Of a stretch of DNA of 64,000 nucleotides, positions 56,715-63,896 are shown in pieces. A model generated the notes under the pieces. The model saw nothing but the letters and a program-made list of their open reading frames with translations. It searched no databases and had not been told where the DNA came from. Source of the DNA: Eriocheir sinensis (lineage: Eukaryota > Arthropoda > Malacostraca > Decapoda > Varunidae); NCBI RefSeq assembly GCF_024679095.1, contig NC_066571.1, forward strand, positions 6,175,783-6,239,782, written 5' to 3'. Position 1 is the first letter of the stretch; the number at the start of each line of letters is the position of its first letter. Made by a program: the position numbers and the translations under genes.

Positions 56715-57548
56715 ATAGTTGAATGGTTTCGAGTGAATTTATCTCAAAGTTGTTAATGTTTCTGTAAATCATCGCGCCTCCGAGTAGCGAGGAGGACGAT
56801 AATGCTTTCGTCGACGTTTGTTTGTCTCTTTGTCTGTCTGTTGTGCTTTCAAAAGGAACTCGAAAGTCTTCAGAGGTGGTTCAGTCCAGCTTATGAGGGC
56901 TTTGTGTTTGTGATTGAAGGGGAAAGAAAGTTTCGTTTAGTCGGCGCAACATCTGTGGTCATATGCCGGAGGGAGACAGAAGGGGAAGGAATTATAGGAG
57001 AAGGGAGCAAATCCCAGGAGACGGGACACAACCCCCGATTAATACCTGGTACCCATTCACTGCTGGGTGGACAGGGGCGTAGGGTATCGGAAAAGCCGCC
57101 CAAATTTTTCCATTCCGCCCGGGAATCGAGCCCGGGCTCTCTCGGTTGTGAGCCAAGTGTGCTAACCACTGCACCACAAAGCCCCCGTGACAGAAGGGGA
57201 CTTGGGAGGTGGCCCAGTCTAGTTCTCAAATGCTTACTGTTTTCTGATACCCGCAGGGATTGTCTTTTTTTCCGTTAAATCCAATAAAGACTCCAATACA
57301 TACATACTACACACGCTTTGGAAGACACTGTTTCATTAATGTTTTTCTTTGTCTCTGCCTCAGGGAAGCTGTGGCGGAGATCTAAAGTGAGCAGCGCAGC
57401 GACGGAGTTGAGGCCACGGAAGGAAAAGGAGGACGAGGAGGAGGAGGCGAAGGAAAAGGAGAACAAGCCACCCGCCAGACGACACGCCCTCCTCCTCGCC
57501 ACCCTGTCCTCCCCGGCCCTCACCCACGCCACCCACAGGAACCTCTGA
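32701..57548 (+). CDS. Nose-resistant-to-fluoxetine (NRF-6)-like membrane acyltransferase, 17 exons, 757 residues
   Basis: Exons: 32701-32704, 33347-33476, 34156-34277, 35619-35856, 40963-41092, 42420-42520, 44024-44124, 44649-44748, 46081-46165, 46748-46899, 47681-47852, 50468-50679, 51277-51394, 52387-52564, 53068-53207, 54016-54121, 57364-57548. All have GT/AG borders and matching phases, totalling 2274 nt. Residues 1-27 are a signal peptide with a poly-Val core. Residues about 60-235 are the Cys-rich NRF N-terminal domain: WDASGKVADGV, then RYCLVSV and TCVPHTC. Residues about 243-695 are a polytopic acyltransferase-3 domain. They include HCFSLTQNWTRL, MAWVILAH (H320, the conserved His), DTFLFVSGFLV and CLGHLWSLAVEWQLYLLPP. 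The tail is charged and cytosolic. In C. elegans such proteins take part in intestinal lipid or drug transport to other tissues; the substrate here is unknown. The YLvH motif late in the family reads FLVS (His absent). Alternative acceptor for exon 14: AAG/CGG, five codons upstream. Confidence 0.9.
32772..33205 (+). repeat. Tandem duplication, about 217 bp, in intron 1 of the NRF-6-like gene
   Basis: Two units starting at CTGTCC(G/A)T(C/T)CTGTCTAATCC near 32775 and 32992, over 90% alike by eye, with CCTCAGGTTA near each end. They separate the four-base coding exon from exon 2. Confidence 0.9.
33359..33430 (+). repeat. (GTG/GGT)n trinucleotide tract coding the poly-Val signal peptide
   Basis: A run of GTG codons at about 33370-33396 encodes eight consecutive Val residues. 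With the following GTGGTGGTGTCGGTG it forms the hydrophobic core of the predicted signal peptide of the NRF-6-like protein. A length change by one or more triplets would alter only core length, so the tract may be polymorphic without breaking the frame. Confidence 0.75.
33673..33785. mobile_element. Short inverted-repeat element (113 bp)
   Basis: TATAAATAAAAACC then ACACTGGCAGAC at the left is matched by GTCTGCCAGTGT and GGTTTTTATTTATA at the right. Arms are about 27 bp around a 59-bp interior. A TA duplication is possible, which would suggest a Tc1/mariner-type MITE. Confidence 0.7.
34922..35116 (+). mobile_element. hAT-like MITE, copy 1
   Basis: A 195-bp element with terminal inverted repeats: CACTGTTGCCAGATTGTCG at the left, and its counterpart ending ...AACGTTG at the right. 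It is flanked by ATTCAGAT (34914-34921) and ATCCAGAT (35117-35124), an 8-bp target duplication with one mismatch. It lies in an intron of the NRF-6-like gene. No coding capacity. Confidence 0.85.
35216..35546 (-). mobile_element. hAT-like MITE, copy 2, with internal tandem duplication
   Basis: It is flanked by a perfect 8-bp duplication CAGATAAC (35208-35215 and 35547-35554). Termini are CAACGTTGCCAGATTGTCG and ...TCTGGCAACGGTG. The right terminal region (GGCGTCAGAAACCGG...CTGAGTACGATAATCT) is repeated four times in tandem, lengthening the copy to 331 bp. It ends about 70 bp upstream of the acceptor of exon 4 of the NRF-6-like gene. Confidence 0.9.
36163..36275 (+). mobile_element. Probable LINE 3'-tail remnant with (CAT)n
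   Basis: (CAT)n, then AACTGCAGGAC and CCAACATTCTCC. Related remnants lie at about 44300-44430, 47098-47165 and 52620-52740. The motif order recalls the 3' ends of RTE-type LINEs in arthropods (CTGCWGGACAAAGGCCT-like). Family assignment is tentative. Confidence 0.4.
36595..36780 (+). mobile_element. MITE family 2, truncated copy
   Basis: The interior matches the 31354 copy (GACAAGGCTTTCGTAGTAG through GTTGATGTGAGAGGCGG), but the left terminus is replaced by unrelated CACACA-containing sequence and the right terminus is degenerate. Confidence 0.65.
37015..37215 (-). mobile_element. MITE family 2, degenerate reverse copy
   Basis: GAAAGCCTTATCCAG, GGGTTCTCGTGAGTG and a TTCAAAGGTCA block are in reverse order relative to 31354, with an internal deletion or duplication near 37110-37130. 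Confidence 0.55.
37236..37562 (+). repeat. Tandem duplication, about 163 bp, two units
   Basis: GACAGAAAACAAGAT, GGCAACATATT, TTTTCAACGCAGTATGTCTC and TTCAATTGCATATATTCTAAAC occur twice in order. An (AAGTA)n-rich stretch follows at 37600-37760. Confidence 0.9.
37984..39115 (+). repeat. Degenerate tandem array, about 169-bp period, six units, one hit by a MITE
   Basis: GAAGACAAACCAAG or a variant occurs near 38270, 38438, 38607, 38750, 38920 and 39092. Units share CTATTACTATTGGTCCTCCA. The first unit is split by the 222-bp MITE at 38034-38255. Confidence 0.88.
38034..38255 (+). mobile_element. MITE family 2 (TTA-type), copy with known empty site
   Basis: 222 bp flanked by TTA (38031-38033 and 38256-38258). 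The host sequence is one unit of a tandem array. The neighbouring unit at about 38420 reads CAGTCTTATAATCCG without the insert, giving a direct empty-site comparison and an unambiguous TTA duplication. A TTA target and terminal GGGTCG... suggest a PIF/Harbinger-type element; the superfamily is inference. Confidence 0.88.
39176..39255 (+). repeat. Dispersed tail repeat (GTAGCGGGCTTTTTTT...CCCTTGAGCTGCCTCC), clear copy
   Basis: About 80 bp with a conserved GTAGCGGGC, T-rich spacer, GCCCTTGAGCTGCCTCCTTT and terminal A run. It recurs at least seven more times on both strands. The A-rich end suggests a retroposon 3' end. Confidence 0.8.
39635..40175 (+). repeat. Tandem array, about 60-70-bp period, seven to eight units
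   Basis: GGGAGACAGAGGGAGGATTAA and GCAGGGGAGACAGACCTA alternate with AAGAGAAAAAGATCGATG-type spacers. It lies in intron 4 of the NRF-6-like gene. Confidence 0.85.
42269..42380 (+). repeat. (AGT/AGC)n microsatellite 40 bp upstream of exon 6 of the NRF-6-like gene
   Basis: About 37 triplets, mostly AGT with a block of AGC. Confidence 0.95.
42975..43187. mobile_element. Foldback palindrome with TTA flanks
   Basis: 213 bp with arms of about 100 bp. The left runs AGCCCCGTTCACCGTGTGCC...CACGAGGTCTTGGGTG and the right is its near-exact reverse complement, ending ...TGTGAACGGGGCT. TTA lies on both sides (42972-42974 and 43188-43190). No coding capacity; it sits in an intron of the NRF-6-like gene. 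Confidence 0.85.
43248..43285 (-). mobile_element. 3'-end fragment of the tRNA-Arg-like SINE
   Basis: CAGCTGCGCGTGGCCTCGG followed by TGCTCATCTCCG matches the terminal part of the element at 20570. Confidence 0.55.
45138..45360 (-). mobile_element. hAT-like MITE, copy 3
   Basis: Left terminus CAGCGTTGCCAGATTGTCG, right terminus ...ATGGCAACGGTG; 223 bp. Near the right end GAGTACGATAC is repeated four times by slippage. No clean 8-bp flanking duplication can be read, so a boundary may be shifted. Confidence 0.8.
45629..46046 (-). mobile_element. hAT-like MITE, copy 4, interrupted by a foldback palindrome
   Basis: Left terminus CAACGTTGCCACATAATCG at 45629 and right terminus ...TCTGTGAACGGTG ending 46046 belong to the same family as the copies at 35216 and 45138. 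The interior is broken at about 45655-45880 by a palindromic insert; after it the family sequence resumes (ATTTCCGACCCAAAAACTG). It ends 34 bp upstream of exon 9 of the NRF-6-like gene. Confidence 0.75.
45664..45875. mobile_element. Foldback palindrome of about 200 bp nested in a hAT-like MITE
   Basis: Arms of about 90-100 bp pair across a spacer of roughly 13 bp near 45762-45775. The left arm contains TGTCGAGTCCG...TGGCGTTGGCTCCCGC and the right arm GCGGGAGCCAACGCCA...CTCGACA. Mismatches are few, such as CGGGTCC against GGACCAG. It has no coding capacity and looks like a young foldback or MITE insertion. Confidence 0.85.
46995..47098 (+). repeat. (TACA)n microsatellite
   Basis: ACATACATACAT runs with CTTTCATACA interruptions. 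Confidence 0.9.
47940..48545 (+). repeat. Tandem amplification of the 3' end of exon 11 with its splice donor
   Basis: Five diverged copies of the last ~48 nt of exon 11 (TTGGGCCAACCT...CTTCAACGACCC...GTGACATG) lie at about 47962, 48105, 48242, 48357 and 48490. Each carries downstream intron sequence. The first keeps an open frame and the GTAGAT donor; the later ones lose donor or frame. None has a recognisable acceptor, so they are decoys rather than exons. Confidence 0.88.
48550..49330 (+). repeat. Pyrimidine-rich intron sequence with TCTATCTCAACCTT-type repeats
   Basis: CT-rich degenerate repeats, especially 49070-49310. Its Ser/Thr/Phe/Leu frames are artefacts. Confidence 0.7.
49900..50400 (+). 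repeat. Degenerate tandem repeat, about 120-bp period, three to four units
   Basis: CACGACTATGGACGCTG(A/G)GCGGGTG and GGTCCTTAAACACTGA(A/G)ATACAA recur between 50040 and 50400, just upstream of exon 12 of the NRF-6-like gene. Confidence 0.8.
50756..51040 (+). repeat. Tandem repeat, about 120-bp period, 2.5 units
   Basis: ACCAACTATG(T/C)GGAT, CTATTTAGCTCAATACGAGG and CACAACGTAACTG recur near 50770, 50885 and 51003. Confidence 0.88.
51718..51766 (+). repeat. (GT)n microsatellite
   Basis: About 24 units in intron 13 of the NRF-6-like gene. Confidence 0.95.
52153..52356 (+). mobile_element. hAT-like MITE, copy 5, abutting exon 14 of the NRF-6-like gene
   Basis: 204 bp; left terminus CAGCGTTGCCAAACTGTCA, right terminus ...AATTTGGCAACGCTG. 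The flanks CTCGTAAG (52145-52152) and CTCGTTAG (52357-52364) form an 8-bp duplication with one mismatch. The right end is only 30 bp from the exon 14 acceptor at 52387. Confidence 0.85.
53262..53459 (+). mobile_element. hAT-like MITE, copy 6
   Basis: 198 bp; CAGCGTCGCCAGATTATCG at the left and ...AATTTGACAACGCTG at the right. It is flanked by a perfect 8-bp duplication GTCCCAAG (53254-53261 and 53460-53467). Internally it matches copy 5 (ACACAAATAACGATAG block), so the two form a subfamily. Confidence 0.9.
53496..53700 (+). mobile_element. hAT-like MITE, copy 7
   Basis: 205 bp; CACCGTTGCCAGATTATCG at the left and ...AATCTGGCAACGTTG at the right. Flanks GCTCAAAG (53488-53495) and GTTCAAAG (53701-53708) form an 8-bp duplication with one mismatch. 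It lies about 36 bp from copy 6 in the same intron and resembles copy 1 internally. Confidence 0.88.
54521..55438 (+). CDS. Intronless tandem retropepsin-like protein (305 residues), second lobe lacking catalytic Asp
   Basis: A single uninterrupted ORF lies in the last intron of the NRF-6-like gene, same strand. Residues 1-30 are acidic and Ser/Thr-rich. Lobe 1 (about 55-180) has the retropepsin active-site pattern VTLDSGLSETVV with D71-S72-G73, and a hydrophobic-hydrophobic-Gly motif LVLGLPVL near 148-155. Lobe 2 (about 205-290) repeats the fold: VLVSTGVYRF, where Ser212 stands in place of the catalytic Asp, then DFVMGRQLLHELEATVNY near 265-282, the typical end of LTR-retrotransposon-type proteases. 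No reverse transcriptase, integrase or LTR is seen nearby. The ATG 54521 has a weak context; a poly(A) signal lies at 55959. It is probably a domesticated element-derived gene. Proteolytic activity is uncertain because retropepsins need two Asp residues, one per lobe or monomer. Confidence 0.72.
   Translation: MSEETESRTDKDTTSVTSRSDEDDDLYLSLFPSWAHFEVAEPPRLKNGIEVHSGNKVRCSISGRAVWVTLDSGLSETVVSKSLALILGLLKGDENTVKVKVTSVAGTENFDAVKLNPIVLTFENGQQLSDEALVLHDTAPLLNDASPLVLGLPVLRRARMLQTFYREGSSTLYIHSSKRLLAPGWFPRRTGVAVFLVLQRRPRRRVKTVLVSTGVYRFCCSSAIEQKVRRKSGTKRAPLRATLDLGGKHILKGIQLKVLPHAHYDFVMGRQLLHELEATVNYKHKEILIPRGAFVTRVLFVHRRR
55439..55990 (+). terminator. 3' UTR and poly(A) signals of the retropepsin-like gene
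   Basis: AATAAA occurs at 55959-55964, and a second one follows within about 25 bp. The region between the stop codon and the hexamer has a GC-rich Pro-coding-like stretch near 55660-55760 with no recognisable protein, so it is left as UTR. These signals lie in sense inside the host gene's intron and could cause premature polyadenylation of its transcript. Confidence 0.5.
56455..56711 (+). repeat. (GT)n at 56457-56500 and (CA)n at 56671-56711
   Basis: Complementary dinucleotide tracts in intron 16 of the NRF-6-like gene. Confidence 0.93.
56922..57188 (-). mobile_element. tRNA-Val-like SINE, nearly complete, reverse orientation
   Basis: Read on the minus strand from 57188 it begins with a tRNA-like head. 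The A box is GTGGTGCAGTGGTTAGC, an anticodon-loop-like CTCACAA resembles tRNA-Val(CAC), and the B box is GGCTCGATTCC within CCCGGGC...GCCCGGG pairing. A body of about 190 bp follows, ending at TTCGTTTAGTCGGCG/GAAACTTTC near 56922. A truncated relative lies at 6857-6945. It is not a functional tRNA because the acceptor stem does not pair. Confidence 0.8.
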
Positions 57549-58909
57549 CGCACGCATCTCCCAGTTCTATTTATTTAACTATTTATAGACGAACATTTAC
57601 TTCATTATATTATTCATTGTCTGCGTAGAGATGGAGTGTTCATCGTTCATTTTTCACCCATGTCTTTATAAGTTCGTAAAGCCACTTATTCGCTACCTGC
57701 GTGCGTATGTAACTATGCAGGTGGTCGACGCAGGAGGCTCGTGACGCTCGCATGCTGACGTGCTCTCGGCAACCACAAGCAGCAGCCAACCAGGGGCGGT
57801 ATTCTCAGACGATTCCACCTCGCACATCAACTATTTTCAAAGGTCAAAATGGAGGTTAACCGGGCTTTCATAAGTTATTTTTCACATCCATGGTACAGAA
57901 GAAGAGTTAAACAACCACCAGGGCCATTAAGCTACACCTGAAAATGCCCGAAACACCTCCGAAAGCCTTGTCAAATATGTGTTATTGAGCGCCGAAAGCT
58001 TTGAGAATACGGGTCCAGGTCAGGGTCGGAGTTGAAGGCCGGGTACTCTCTGCACGGCGGCCCACGCATATAGCCACAGGAGAACACACACACACACACT
58101 AACACTAACACTCACGTTATGCACCATTCAAGTCTACGCTCTCCACTTTGCCATGTCTGAATAGCATTGTTTTACATATTGTTCTGCGGTCACAAGAGCG
58201 GTACGCAGTAGTGTCTGATGTATTTATATTTTTATCGATGTATCCATTATATGACTATCTATAATTGCCAAAGAGGGCGACGAAGATAATGTAAATAGTA
58301 CAGTGTTAAATGGTTCATAATGTGCGTTCGTGCGTGTGTTGACGTGTGACTTCGTAGGCCGCCGTCCAGTAAGTGCCGGTCCTCACCTGCTGTGCACTGA
58401 CCCGGACGGGCTAGTGACTGTGGACGATTTCCGAGTGTACGCATCTTCATGGAACAGATCGCCTCGCATAGCATGAAGCGTCTATGCGGTCGGTAACTCT
58501 ATAATTATGTGACTGTGATTCTATATAACGGCATTTAGTGATATATAACTGTCTATGAGGTCTGTAACTCTATGTGTGGCGCTGTGAGTCTACGATACCT
58601 TGTGTGAAGACGCACGTATAACTGTGTGACTCGTGTGTCCTGCCGCCACGTCCTGCGGCCTGGCGGGGCTTGAGGCACGCCACTCCCGAGGCTGTGCAAA
58701 GGCTGTTGGTCTTAAAGGTGACGTGGTCTGCCTTTGCCTTTTTATTTGAGAGAGGGAATGTTTTACTGGCCAGGAATCCTTACGACGGTCTTTATTCACC
58801 TACTGCGCACGGACACGAAGCCTTGTATAAATAACGCTATTTGAAATACATGTATGCAAGCAGCAGCACTCGTATTATTATTATTATTACAATTGTTATT
58901 ATGATTATG

Positions 58910-58983
<74 letters not shown>

Positions 58984-59069
58984 CATTATTATCATTATTA
59001 TCATTACTATTACTTAGACAACAGTGAGTGGCAGTCATTATTCTCTTACAATAGGAAAGATACGGAGAA

Positions 59070-59117
<48 letters not shown>

Positions 59118-59783
59118 AGGGGAAAGAGGAGAGTGGGGAAGAGTGAGGGAGGGTGGGGGGGCCAATGACGCGGGAAGGGAGGGAAGGAGGGAAGAGAGAG
59201 GAGGAGGGAGAGAGAGGAGGGGGGAGGCAGGGAGGGAGATGCCAAGAGAAAAAGGTAGGCAAACACTCCCATTCTTTTCGTAGTCCAACACTCTCCCCCC
59301 CCCCCCCCGCCCCCCAACACCACCACTCGCAACACCACCTCTCTTTCTTCCCTCCCCTCCCGACACAACACCGCCCTCACCACCACCACCACCTCACCTC
59401 CCCCACATCCAACGCAACACCACCACCACGACTCCATCAAAAACACCACCGCTTGTAACTCCACTACTCTTCCACCACCACCACCACCACCACTGTCTCC
59501 CTCTCATCCAGCATATCACCACTCTTTCATCACCACTTTTTTTCTCACATTTTCACAGCATCCTCAGTTCATATCATCTCATCCATCTCCACATCACTAC
59601 TACTTCATACCACCTCGAAACACACCTCACTTTCAACTCCACCTCAAGAACATCACCACCGCAAATCTCAGCATCCCTCAACATCCTACATCCCCCATCT
59701 CACATTCCCCCTCTCATGCCCCATTTCACATTCTCCCCCTCACATCATACTCCTCCCCCCCCCGCCTCCCCCTCGTCCTCACC
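57549..59783. other. Convergent intergenic region between the NRF-6-like gene (+) and FOXRED1 (-)
   Basis: It holds a MITE at 57794-58016, an (ATT)n tract at 58875-58990, a (CA)n tract at about 59073-59115 and CA/CC-rich sequence to 59780. I find no clear AATAAA on the + strand for the NRF-6-like transcript. TTTATT at 58741 and 58791 could serve FOXRED1. Confidence 0.6.
57794..58016 (-). mobile_element. MITE family 2, reverse copy downstream of the NRF-6-like gene
   Basis: Termini GGCGGTATTCTCAGACG and ...GAGAATACGGGTCC are inverted repeats. The interior CGAAAGCCTTGTCAAAT matches the family. It lies in or just beyond the 3' UTR, about 250 bp after the stop codon. Confidence 0.75.
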
Positions 59784-60042
59784 TCACATGACAAGCTTCT
59801 CCTTCAAGGGTTGGCGGTTGAGGATCCTGCCGAAGCCGAACCTGTCTAGATTGATGGAGTGTGAGCGCCCGTCCGCCACGCACTCCATCACGGCGCGACC
59901 TATGGCGGGGGACTGCTGGATGCCTGGAGGAGGAGGAGGAGGAGGAGGAGGAGGAGAGTATTAGGGAGATGAGGATGCTGCAGTTACGATGTTTGTTTCT
60001 TGATTTCTTGCCTGGCTTTAACCTTTACCTGTTTTTTTTTGT

Positions 60043-60100
<58 letters not shown>

Positions 60101-62893
60101 TATCTTATTTCCCCTTTAAAGCAATCCTCTTTCCCTGTCACCCTTAAAGAAATCACCCCAATGTTCTCCTTTTTCTTTTTTTCTTCTTTAAACTTTTCCC
60201 TCACAGCAACCAAATGAGACAGGCGTTCACTTGCATAGCCTTCCCTTTCCCTCTCATACTGAAGCCTACCTACCCTCCCCCCTCACGCCCTTTTCTACTT
60301 TTTTTCCTCCCTATCAACTTTTTTCCCCCCACTAAGCCTTTTTTCTCCTCTTCTTTCCTTTCCATCAACTTTGTATCCTTACCAAATCCTTCTCTTTCCT
60401 TCTTTCCTACGCCTGTCAACTCCGTTTCCTCCCACGATGTCCTTTTTACCTCTTTTTCCATCCCTATCAATCCTTCCCCCCTTCCTCTAAGCTCTTCTGT
60501 GCCTTTCTTTTATTCTTCAGCAACTTATTTTTTATCCACCTTTTCTCCTTTCCTTCCCTATCAACTCCTCTTCCACCCACCCCCCTTCCTCACCAAGCTC
60601 TTTTCTGCCATCCTTTCCTACCCAATAACTGCTTTTCCATTGCAAATCCTTCTGTATCCTTCTTTATCAACTCCTTTTCTGCTCTCCTTTTTTACCGCAT
60701 CAACTTCTTCCCCTCCCCCACTCCCCCAAGCCCTTCTCCTACCCTTCTTTTCTCCTCATTAACTCCTTTTCTGCGCACGAATCTCCTGTTTTCCCACTCA
60801 CCGTGTCCGCTCATTCCCGTAGCCAGGCACATGTTGGTATACACGGGGTGGAAGCCGATGATTAAGTTCTGGTCGAGGGCGTTGTAGTCGTAGTAGCCAG
60901 CCCAAGCACTCTTAACCTGACGCAGAGAGAGAGGGAGAGCGAGGGAAAAAGTCACGTATTACTCAGATGTGGTAATACTAAACAAGCCTATCTTCCTCCT
61001 CCTCCTCATCATCAGAACAAGGACTTTTCTCAATGTTATCTGCCTCTGTTTGACGTCAGTTTTCAGGCATGACCTACGATCCAGGCTTTGTGGGTTGGTA
61101 ACTTTGCGCAACGTTAACATACACAACAACAACAACACTACTTTTATATTTATCCCCATGCCTGGCAACATAACTTCGCATATAAACTTTAAACTCCTCA
61201 GCGAACATAACTTCATTTCATTTTTTTTCTGAGTTTCGCCGAGTCCACCATTTCATAAGAGGTACTCCAGGTGGGAACGGTTTTGAGTCTCGTGGCTAAC
61301 CAGTCCCCCTAACCTGTTTGTGGCCGTCTCATTAGAAAGTGTTTTGCCTCCTCAGGCATATTACGCCGCGTACTTATGATAATTTCTATTGGATTTCGGC
61401 CATTTCGGGAAACATGTTGCTCAGTGTTGACTATTTGCATAATAAGGTAAGAGGAGGAAAAGGAACAAACGAGAAGGAAATGTTGGTGGAAAAGGAGGAA
61501 AAGGAACAAACGTGAAGGAAATGTTGGTGGAAAAGGAGGAAAAGGAACAAACGTGAAGGAAATGTTGGTGGAAAAGGAGGAAAAGGAACAAACGTGAAGG
61601 AAATGTTGGTGGAAAAGGAGGAAAAGGAACAAACGTGAAGGAAATGTTGGTGGAAAAGGAGGAAAAGGAACAAACGTGAAGGAAATGTTGGTGGTAAAGG
61701 AGGAAAAGGAACAAACGTGAAGGAAATGTTGGTGGAAAAGGAGGAAAAGGAACAAAAGAGAAGGAAATGTTGGTGGAAAAGGAGGAAAAGGAACAAACGT
61801 GAAGGAAATGTTGGTGTTAAAGGAGGAAAAGGAAATGAGGAGGAAGAGGAGGAGGAAGAGAGGGAGAAGGAGAAGGAGACATACATGGAGATAGTAAAAC
61901 AATAAACCAAGAGAAAAATAATATAAAGAGAATAAAAGAATAAAGACAAAAAAGGGAATAAAGAGAGAGAATAAAGAGACCGTTTTGACAAGAGAAAAGC
62001 TTGTATGAGAAGGAAGGAGAAACAAAAACAACTATAAACAAAATTTCGGCCTCAAAACGCACCTTCAGGTTCCCAAACGACGGGCTTCTCTCCGCCATCA
62101 AGGGCCAGACGTGAGTGTCGAAGAAGTCGTAGTCCACCTCAAGGTCCCCCGCGTCTGGCTCCTCCTCCTCCCGCGGCGACCGTCCGGCCACGAAGTGCTG
62201 CGGCCGCGGATCAGGCATGAAGGTCATCCCCGTGTAGTCGTTGAAGACGGGGCAACCCTCCCAGGGGCCGTCGGGTGCGTGCACGTGGTAGAAGTAACGT
62301 TTTCTGAAGGGATGGAGACAGCGACGCGGAATTTAACATACACGCGAGCAAATCCATACATTCTAGTACACAAATACTGTTAACTTTTTAGGGGGAGGAG
62401 CGTGGACGAAGAACATGTAGCCTACCGCCCTCTGCAGAAGCGGCGAAAGGAACGGTTGAGTTCAATACTAATACACGCAATTTTTTTTCTTACGAGACAG
62501 GCAGACCGCTGACGAGAGATGCTCAAATAATGATGTGATTCAAAAGATGTAAACAGACAAACTTTCTTTTCCAACAAACCAAGGCTTGCAGTAATTACTG
62601 GTATCAATTACAAGAACACCTTGAAAAGGACCACATTGGAAATAGTGTTTGTGTAATCGTATGACAAGTAATACACCCGCCAAACTGTGTATATGCATAT
62701 TTTGCCAAAGAGAAATCAATCATTCAGTTCACCCATCAATTAGTCACCTGGGCTCCACAGGTATGGGCGTGGCCAGGGCCCCCTCGCCGGTGCCCAGGCC
62801 CGCCAGGCGGCCCACCTCTCCAGACCACGCCCCCGCGGCCACCACCAGCGTCGAGAACGAGATCTCCCGCTCCTCTCCGTCCCGCAGCCTGAC
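59784..62893 (-). CDS. FOXRED1: FOXRED1, FAD-dependent oxidoreductase / complex I assembly factor (3' four coding exons)
   Basis: In gene order the exons are 62893-62748, 62303-62063, 60916-60802 and 59923-59784 on the minus strand. All have GT/AG borders and matching phases. They encode about 213 C-terminal residues. The first shows [20 protein letters not shown] and ends PVEPR. The second has [10 protein letters not shown] and GGRSP-like [19 protein letters not shown]. The third has [17 protein letters not shown] and ends GMSGHG. The last has [11 protein letters not shown] and stops at 59784. The order and motifs match animal FOXRED1 (about 490 residues), a mitochondrial matrix flavoprotein of the DAO/sarcosine-oxidase fold needed for complex I assembly. 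The N-terminal FAD-binding Rossmann exons and transit peptide should lie beyond 64000. TTTATT at 58791-58796 reads as AATAAA on this strand and may end the transcript. Confidence 0.93.
60048..60098 (+). repeat. (CT)n microsatellite and CT-rich intron of FOXRED1
   Basis: About 25 CT units, followed to 60780 by pyrimidine-rich degenerate repeats (TTTCCTNCCTATCAACT). Frames in it are artefacts. Confidence 0.9.
61460..61825. repeat. 41-bp minisatellite, nine units, in a FOXRED1 intron
   Basis: The core TGTTGGTG recurs at 61481, 61522, 61563, 61604, 61645, 61686, 61727, 61768 and 61809, exactly 41 bp apart, with purine-rich units nearly identical. Because 41 is not a multiple of three, the unit is open in all frames over three copies. 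That explains the long Pro/Phe-rich antisense frame across 61309-62031, which is not a gene. Confidence 0.95.
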
Positions 62894-63039
62894 CTGTGCA
62901 TACAGTGATGAGGTGCTGGCGGCGGCATGACCTGAACAAGGCCTGTGTGGCAAGTCTTTCAGCTCGCATGTCACCACAAAGATTTCAGACCTCAGCATTA
63001 GAATGTGAATCTGCCTATAAATGCTTTGATGGAGATATA

Positions 63040-63275
<236 letters not shown>

Positions 63276-63276
<1 letters not shown>

Positions 63277-63813
63277 GCTTTTCAAATCAGCACACTATTT
63301 GGGGGAGGGGAAAGGCGACACCATTATGCGTTGACGTCATGATGCCACAATCCCAACTGCCTGAGGGACCCGTGCACGTGACCCTCGACCCGAGATGACC
63401 CAACGCGCACCCTGAAGCAGGATGACTTTATTGCTCTTCATTCCCTCTCTTGAATTACACATTTTCAAGAATTGTGTTCCAGGTCACCTTGCGAGCTCTG
63501 ACCTTTGGCTTATTCCCCACTCACCTCACATTTTCCATTTCCTCCTCTCGTAAAGAATGCTCACAAAAAAATGTCAAGCCGCCCCGAGGATAAGATAATC
63601 GTGGATGGACTTTTAACTTTAGTATTATCCTCACAGAACGGCGCTCAGAGGGATACATCCGTTTTCTTTAATATCATACAACACGGTATTTTTGCTGCGG
63701 AGGACAAGGGCGACAAAGAACCAGGTGGAGAAATGAAATTAGAACCCTTGCCGGAGGATGATGATGAAGTACACTCACATCAGACAGACAGACATAGAGA
63801 GAGAGACACAGAG

Positions 63814-63896
<83 letters not shown>

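Noticed and set aside
57100..57188. Functional tRNA-Val gene
   Set aside because: A and B boxes are good, but the acceptor stem does not pair and the sequence continues into a SINE body.
61460..61825. CRISPR-like regular repeat spacing
   Set aside because: Units are contiguous with no unique spacers; it is a minisatellite in a eukaryotic intron.
61309..62031. 240-codon antisense frame with [19 protein letters not shown] repeats
   Set aside because: Produced by the 41-bp minisatellite, open in all frames, inside a FOXRED1 intron.
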